The position numbers were made by a program, and so were the translations under genes. 64,000 nucleotides of DNA from Lachnospiraceae bacterium. Its GTDB lineage: Bacteria; Bacillota; Clostridia; Lachnospirales; Lachnospiraceae. The DNA lies in the NCBI GenBank assembly GCA_017472605.1, contig JAFUPV010000002.1, positions 124,001 through 188,000 of the forward strand, given 5' to 3'. The notes beneath the pieces were generated by a model. That model was not told the origin of the DNA and did no database searches. It saw only the letters and a program-made list of their open reading frames with translations. Below, piece after piece: positions 59,532 to 64,000 of this stretch (its first letter is position 1; each line of letters starts with the position of its first letter).

Positions 59532-60467
59532 ATGGCAAAACCATTTTTAACATTTCAAGCGCAAATTTCCTTTTTGGAACAAAACAAAAACCTGCTGGTA
59601 GCAAATCATGCATTTGCGGAAGCAATGTTAAAGCAGATCGGATATTTCAGCCTGATTGGTGGATATAAGACGCCTTTCAAAAACTCTACCACACAAAAAT
59701 ATATAGACGGCACTCGATTTGAAGATATTGTTGCCATGTACCACTTTGATGAGAACCTTCGCGAACTGTTTCTGAAGTATATCCTGAAAGTTGAACGTCA
59801 TATCCGTGCCCTGCTTTCTTATCATTTCACTGAAAAGTACGGCGAGTCTCAGGCTATGTATCTGAATCCGGCTAACTATAACCCAACCCCCAGATACATC
59901 AGCGGTATCCGCAGACTGATATCCACATTGGATAATCTGGCTAACCGAAACAGCGACTACCCTTATATCAATCATCAACGGCAGGTATATGGCAATGTTC
60001 CCCTGTGGGTTCTTACTAACGGCATAACTTTCGGTACCCTCTCAAAATTTTATGAATACGCAACACAAGACATTCAATCGAAAGTTGCCCGCAATTTTGA
60101 ACGGGTAAACCAAAAACAGCTCGAACAATATCTGAGTGTAATGACCAAGTTCCGCAATGTCTGCGCCCATGGCGAACGCCTTTATTCTTATCAGACCCGC
60201 AATGACATTCCGGACACTGTTCTGCATCAAAAACTGGGAATTGCCAAAAACGGTACGCAATATTCTATGGGAAAACATGATTTGTTTGCTATGGTGGTGG
60301 CATTCCGGTACTTACTTTCCAATAATGACTTCAAATGCTTTAAAGCAAGCCTTACAAGTGTGATCCGCCATTATCTGAATACTCCCGGCGCCATGGATGA
60401 AGCTACCCTGTACATATACATGGGTTTCCCCGCTAATTGGAGCAAAATTACCGCATATAGGAAATAA
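59532..60467 (+). CDS. abiF: AbiF/AbiD-type (Abi_2) HEPN abortive-infection protein
   Basis: 311 residues, the usual length. Family stretches: QISFLEQNKNLLV near the start, IGYFSLIGGYKTPF, DGTRFEDIVAMYHFDENLRELFLKYILKVERHIRALLSYHF, and the HEPN nuclease motif RX4H at Arg208-His213 (FRNVCAHGERLY). Proteins of this family are probable RNases that stop growth on phage infection. GGAGGG precedes the ATG. The gene follows a strong promoter, a compact RNA and a terminator, so it should be made only by read-through and kept low relative to the RNA, as expected when the RNA is the antitoxin. Base composition is more AT-rich than its neighbours, suggesting transfer. Confidence 0.92.
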   Translation: MAKPFLTFQAQISFLEQNKNLLVANHAFAEAMLKQIGYFSLIGGYKTPFKNSTTQKYIDGTRFEDIVAMYHFDENLRELFLKYILKVERHIRALLSYHFTEKYGESQAMYLNPANYNPTPRYISGIRRLISTLDNLANRNSDYPYINHQRQVYGNVPLWVLTNGITFGTLSKFYEYATQDIQSKVARNFERVNQKQLEQYLSVMTKFRNVCAHGERLYSYQTRNDIPDTVLHQKLGIAKNGTQYSMGKHDLFAMVVAFRYLLSNNDFKCFKASLTSVIRHYLNTPGAMDEATLYIYMGFPANWSKITAYRK

Positions 60468-60624
60468 TTCTTTCAATTTTGTGAAGATTTTTCGAAATCC
60501 ATTAATTCTCTTTCCTCTCCCCCCAAATATGTGCTATACTTGCTGTGTTTGAGTCATATGGCGCTGTTTTTGCCCGGTTTTGAATCAGCAAAATCAGCGT
60601 TACCCTATTTCTGTGGAGGATTTC

Positions 60625-62592
60625 ATGAAGAAGCTACATACCCGTATCACTCCGGCACGCATCGTTTCTGCCGTTTTCTGTTTTCTGATTTTTGCCGGTC
60701 TGGAAGCCGCCGCAATTTATTTTGATGAGTTTTCCTGGATCAGCCTTGGCGTGATGAGCCTGCTGTGCCTGCTCTCCGTCACTCTTTGCCTGTTCCGATT
60801 CCGGCTGCCCTGGCCCATCGGCCTGCTGATCGGGCTGGCAGCTCCCACCGTTTCTTTCTACCTGATGGAGTCCCTGACCCACATCGTGTGGGATACCATG
60901 GAACTGGACGCAATTGTACTGAACCTGATTTTCTACTATCTGCTGCTCCTGTTCCTCTATTTCCTGACGGACCGGTTCCATCTGGCACTGATCATCCAGA
61001 TTATCTTTGTCATGTTCTGCGGCGTCGCCAACTACTTTGTTATTCTCTTTCGCTCCACGCCGATCCTTCCCTGGGATTTCCTATCCCTTGGAACGGCAAT
61101 GAGCGTTGCCAACAACTATACGTTCAGCATTGACAACCTGTTTGCCATGCTGGTGGGAGGCGCCATTTTCCTGGTTCTTCTCTGCAGCCGTGTTCCGTCC
61201 TTCCGTTTTTCCGAACTCTTTAAAAAGGCAAAAAGGAAATGGCTCAGCTTTGCTGCCCGCATTGCCATGATCCTTCTGCTCTGCATCCCGACCACCATGT
61301 ACATCAATGTCCTCTTCCAGCCGGATCTCGCAGAAAAGACAAGCCTGGACAACACCCTGTTCACTCCGAAATACATGTACAAGACAAACGGCTTCTACGT
61401 TGCGTTCCTGATGGATCTTCGTCTCCTTCAGGTGGACGAACCGGAAGGCTACAGTGTTCAGAAAGCGGAAACGCTTCTGGCGGAGCAGGAAACCGATTCC
61501 ACAGTGCCGGAAGTACTTCCTAACATCATCGTCATCATGAACGAGGCCTTTTCCGATCCTTCCGTTCTCGGCGAGTTCGATACCAACGTGGATTACATGC
61601 CCAACGTTTCCGCGCTCCTTGATGGCGCTGAAAATACAGTCAGCGGTTCCCTCTATTCCTCCGTTCTCGGCGGCAACACTGCCAACTCGGAATATGAATT
61701 CCTGACCGGACACACCATGGCCTTCCTGCCCAACGGCTCCGTTGCCTATCAGCAGTACATCCACGGCGAAACACCGTCCGTTGCCTCTCAGCTGAGAGAA
61801 CTGGGCTACGAAACCTACGGCATGCACCCCTACAACGCCTCCGGCTGGAACCGAAACAAAGTCTATCCATGGCTTGGCTTTGATTCCTCCCTGTTCTACA
61901 ACGATTTCAAGGACAAGGTGAAGCTTCGCAAATATGTGGATGACCAGTCCGACTATGCAAACATTCTCCGCATGCTGAACGAAACGGAGGAACCGGTCTT
62001 CATCTTCAACGTAACCATGCAGAACCACAGCGGCTACGGCGACAAGTACGAAAACTTCCGTCCGGAAGTTCAGGCACAGTTTAAGAACACCAAGAGCAAC
62101 ACATACCTGAACAACTATCTCTCTCTGATGAAGGTTTCCGATCAGGCCATCGCCAACCTGCTGAATACCCTGGAGGACGATGACCGCCCGACGCTGGTTG
62201 TCTTCTTCGGCGATCACCAGCCAAACGACTATGTAGTAAAGCCCATCTACAAGGAGCACGGCCTGGACATCGAAAACCAGACGCTGGAGCAGCAGCAGAA
62301 GCGCCAGATCGTTCCGTTCTTCATCTGGGCAAACTACGACATCGAGGAACAGACCGATGTTTCCATCAGCATCAACTACCTGAGCAGCCTGCTCTTTGAC
62401 GTGGCAGACCTGCCGATGAGCCAGTATCAGAGCTTCCTCTACCAGCTGTACCAGCAGATTCCGGTCATCAACGCCGTCGGCTACATTGACACAGAAGATA
62501 CCTGTAAGTATCTGAGTGATACCGATGAGGCGACGGAGGAGCTGATGAATCAGTATCAGATGCTGCAGTATTATCAGATGTTTGATCAGTAA
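60625..62592 (+). CDS. LTA synthase-family sulfatase-type phosphotransferase
   Basis: 655 residues. Five hydrophobic segments in the first 270 residues precede an extracellular sulfatase-fold domain. Motifs: metal-binding Glu in NIIVIMNEAFSD, the nucleophile Thr in LGGNTANSEYEFLTG, the His in FNVTMQNHSGYG and the metal site VVFFGDHQPND. LtaS-type enzymes polymerise glycerol phosphate from phosphatidylglycerol; related proteins add phospho-alcohols to surface polymers. The start at 60625 has GGAGG seven bases upstream; 15 upstream in-frame residues are leader. An unusually Gln/Tyr/Met-rich tail (NQYQMLQYYQMFDQ) ends the protein. Confidence 0.92.
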   Translation: MKKLHTRITPARIVSAVFCFLIFAGLEAAAIYFDEFSWISLGVMSLLCLLSVTLCLFRFRLPWPIGLLIGLAAPTVSFYLMESLTHIVWDTMELDAIVLNLIFYYLLLLFLYFLTDRFHLALIIQIIFVMFCGVANYFVILFRSTPILPWDFLSLGTAMSVANNYTFSIDNLFAMLVGGAIFLVLLCSRVPSFRFSELFKKAKRKWLSFAARIAMILLLCIPTTMYINVLFQPDLAEKTSLDNTLFTPKYMYKTNGFYVAFLMDLRLLQVDEPEGYSVQKAETLLAEQETDSTVPEVLPNIIVIMNEAFSDPSVLGEFDTNVDYMPNVSALLDGAENTVSGSLYSSVLGGNTANSEYEFLTGHTMAFLPNGSVAYQQYIHGETPSVASQLRELGYETYGMHPYNASGWNRNKVYPWLGFDSSLFYNDFKDKVKLRKYVDDQSDYANILRMLNETEEPVFIFNVTMQNHSGYGDKYENFRPEVQAQFKNTKSNTYLNNYLSLMKVSDQAIANLLNTLEDDDRPTLVVFFGDHQPNDYVVKPIYKEHGLDIENQTLEQQQKRQIVPFFIWANYDIEEQTDVSISINYLSSLLFDVADLPMSQYQSFLYQLYQQIPVINAVGYIDTEDTCKYLSDTDEATEELMNQYQMLQYYQMFDQ

Positions 62593-62609
62593 TGATGCAT
62601 TTTGCTCAA

Positions 62610-62657
62610 AAGGGGTATTGAATTACAGATACTTCCATCTGTAATTCAATACCCCTT
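62610..62657. repeat. Perfect 21-bp inverted repeat after the LTA synthase gene
   Basis: AAGGGGTATTGAATTACAGAT (62610-62630) is matched perfectly by its complement at 62637-62657 around the loop ACTTCC. A T4 run follows on the minus strand and none on the plus strand. It lies between convergent genes and probably acts as a terminator. The rest of the 191-base gap to 62783 shows nothing else. Confidence 0.75.
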
Positions 62658-62783
62658 AACTATCAGATATTTATTTCTTCCAAAATACCGAAATCAAATT
62701 CTCACAAATTCGATCCATTACACTTGGCATCGTAAATATATATCCATATCTCTACATCCTGCTTCATCTCCAAATTTTATAAA

Positions 62784-63431
62784 CTATCCGCTCCAATATT
62801 CATCATAAATTGCTTTGATTTCATTTACATAATTCTCGTATTTTTCAGAATTATTTACGGTTTGAAACAAGACCCAATAAGGAGCTTCGTAGATTACAGC
62901 ATTATTAGCCTGACAAATCCATATCAGTGGTTGATTTTCCACATCTGACCATTTTTCCTTAAATGCACCTAAAGATATCCCTTTTTCCTCAGCAATCTGA
63001 AACTTTACATAATTCATTTTTTCGATCGTTTCCTTAGAAAGATCTTTCAACACAGTTCCACTCCATTCATTATCTTCTGTTTCGATTCCATATCTCGCAA
63101 CAAGAGCTTCATGAATTACCTCTTCTTCAACACCATTTATTTGCATAGACATTGAAATTAATCCGTCATCTGGAATCTCTGAAAAAACCATTGTGATATC
63201 TATTGATCCATTTTCTATCGTTTTTTTATACTCAATCAATGCAGTCGACAAATTGGGATATCTGATATTCTCTTCCGACAAATTTAAATTCTCTATCGCA
63301 GTTTCCAAAGACATTCCCCAAAATGTACCTTCAATCGGAGATTTATATTTCTCAGCTTCAAATTTTGCTGAATCCACAAAAACATTCCAATTTAAAAGCA
63401 ACACAATCAGCCAATATACTATTTTCATCAT
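62784..63431 (-). CDS. Unknown secreted or anchored protein, AT-rich
   Basis: 215 residues. The N-terminus MMKIVYWLIVLLLNWNVFVDSA is a signal peptide or anchor without a lipobox Cys. The rest is acidic and soluble, with a start resembling small surface lipoproteins (SPIEGTFWGMSLETAIENLNL) and Trp/Tyr-rich end (YWVLFQTVNNSEKYENYVNE). GGGAG six bases before the ATG at 63431 supports the start; the next codon is also Met. Base composition is clearly more AT-rich than the rest of the window, suggesting recent acquisition. I do not recognise the family. Confidence 0.6.
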   Translation of the reverse strand: MMKIVYWLIVLLLNWNVFVDSAKFEAEKYKSPIEGTFWGMSLETAIENLNLSEENIRYPNLSTALIEYKKTIENGSIDITMVFSEIPDDGLISMSMQINGVEEEVIHEALVARYGIETEDNEWSGTVLKDLSKETIEKMNYVKFQIAEEKGISLGAFKEKWSDVENQPLIWICQANNAVIYEAPYWVLFQTVNNSEKYENYVNEIKAIYDEYWSG

Positions 63432-63496
63432 GTCATTCTCCCACACATGGATTACTTAATCAACTTCAGACATACTATCCACAGTAATAATCTTTA

Positions 63497-64000
63497 TTAA
63501 GTTGGTGCATTACGAATATCAATGTAAAAACTTGTTACCTCTCCTGTGTTAAAGTGAACAAAAGCACCCACATGATAAGCTGTGAACATTGCATTTTTGG
63601 ATACTTTTAATAGATTGGAATTATATATCGTATAGCTCTTCTGTGAAACAGGGTTGTTTATATAGTTATATATATCATTATATAATCCTGGGTCTTCATA
63701 AAATGAAAAAACACATTCCAATTGTGTAACATAATAGCTCGCTGTTGCATTTGATGAATATACGACATAAGTTGCATAATCACAATTAATACCATCCGTA
63801 TAATAGTTCCAATGTGCTGTACAGCTAACTACTATATTATACTTACTCATGGACTCTTCCATAAAGCCGTTTAGCAGCAATTCACTATCTACTAATTGGC
63901 TTGCCGTCACAGCTTGATTCTCAGTATCTAAAATAAAGAATCCCGTACTGGAGTAAACCTGTTCTGTCTCTCCATTTGAATATGTTATTTCTTCCAATAG
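63497..64000 (-). CDS. Unknown AT-rich protein, N-terminus cut by window edge
   Basis: 167 residues are visible; the frame is open to the right edge (LLEEITYSNGETEQVYSSTG...), so the start lies outside. The C-terminal part is strand-rich with many Tyr, Asn, Ser and Thr residues (VVSCTAHWNYYTDGINCDYATYVVYSS, YTIYNSNLL, FNTGEVTSFYID), typical of an exported beta-rich domain. It has the same AT-rich composition and strand as the gene at 62784-63431, 65 bases downstream. No family was recognised. Confidence 0.55.
   Translation of the reverse strand, partial: LLEEITYSNGETEQVYSSTGFFILDTENQAVTASQLVDSELLLNGFMEESMSKYNIVVSCTAHWNYYTDGINCDYATYVVYSSNATASYYVTQLECVFSFYEDPGLYNDIYNYINNPVSQKSYTIYNSNLLKVSKNAMFTAYHVGAFVHFNTGEVTSFYIDIRNAPT

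Overview
The window looks like a chromosomal segment of a spore-forming, fermentative Lachnospiraceae-type gut Firmicute. The evidence is the gene content: a YyaC-type spore protease, a HydABC-type [FeFe]-hydrogenase, a Clostridia-style Tad pilus locus with DUF5702 and DUF6382 genes, a DUF5711 protein, a TSCPD protein, strong AGGAGG ribosome sites and mid-range GC. This assignment is inferred, not tested. No tRNA, rRNA or CRISPR array was seen.

Layout. 1-7 kb (minus strand): a clostripain-type peptidase cut by the left edge, transketolase, a DUF5711 protein and a LysM protein with a long repeat linker. 7-15.7 kb: mixed housekeeping and unknown genes, including yyaC, a coiled-coil membrane protein, TSCPD, murG, HIT, a histidine-kinase-like ATPase and rhomboid. 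14.7-24.2 kb (minus): a complete Tad locus in the order tadZ, tadA, tadB, tadC, flp, DUF5702, TadE-like, prepilin peptidase, TadE-like, and a frameshifted DUF6382 gene, read from one consensus promoter. 24.4-32 kb: an aconitase-family hydratase, divergent from hydCBA and a uroporphyrinogen-decarboxylase-like gene. 32-36.4 kb: a mobile and defence area with a group II intron (frameshifted reverse transcriptase) inserted behind a hairpin, a short DUF975 gene and a Septu-like HNH plus ATPase pair.

36.5-51 kb (minus): an unknown membrane-anchored protein and then an apparent catabolic unit. The gene for sigma-54 (rpoN) and a PrpR-type activator (frameshifted and shortened) form one operon with its own terminator. 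Directly downstream lies a textbook -24/-12 sigma-54 promoter ahead of a CoA-transferase, an HMG-CoA-lyase-like enzyme, a D-2-hydroxyacid dehydrogenase, a sugar-type ABC permease that appears to be two permeases fused by deletion, a binding protein, a truncated esterase and a large GH106-like glycosidase. Several of these are damaged, so the unit may be decaying. 51-59 kb (plus): two tandem GH2-type proteins, the first lacking both catalytic glutamates, and a GH43-like propeller enzyme.

59-64 kb: a GIY-YIG protein, then an AbiF/Abi_2 HEPN protein preceded by a perfect-consensus promoter, a compact three-hairpin RNA of about 65 nt and an intrinsic terminator. This is the arrangement expected of an RNA-regulated HEPN toxin or abortive-infection system and is the best candidate here for an interesting system. 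An LTA-synthase-like sulfatase and two AT-rich genes of unknown function follow.

Recurring oddities are in-frame minisatellites in several genes, frameshifts at short homopolymers in three genes, and a dispersed stem-loop repeat whose two copies keep the same loop while their arms change together.
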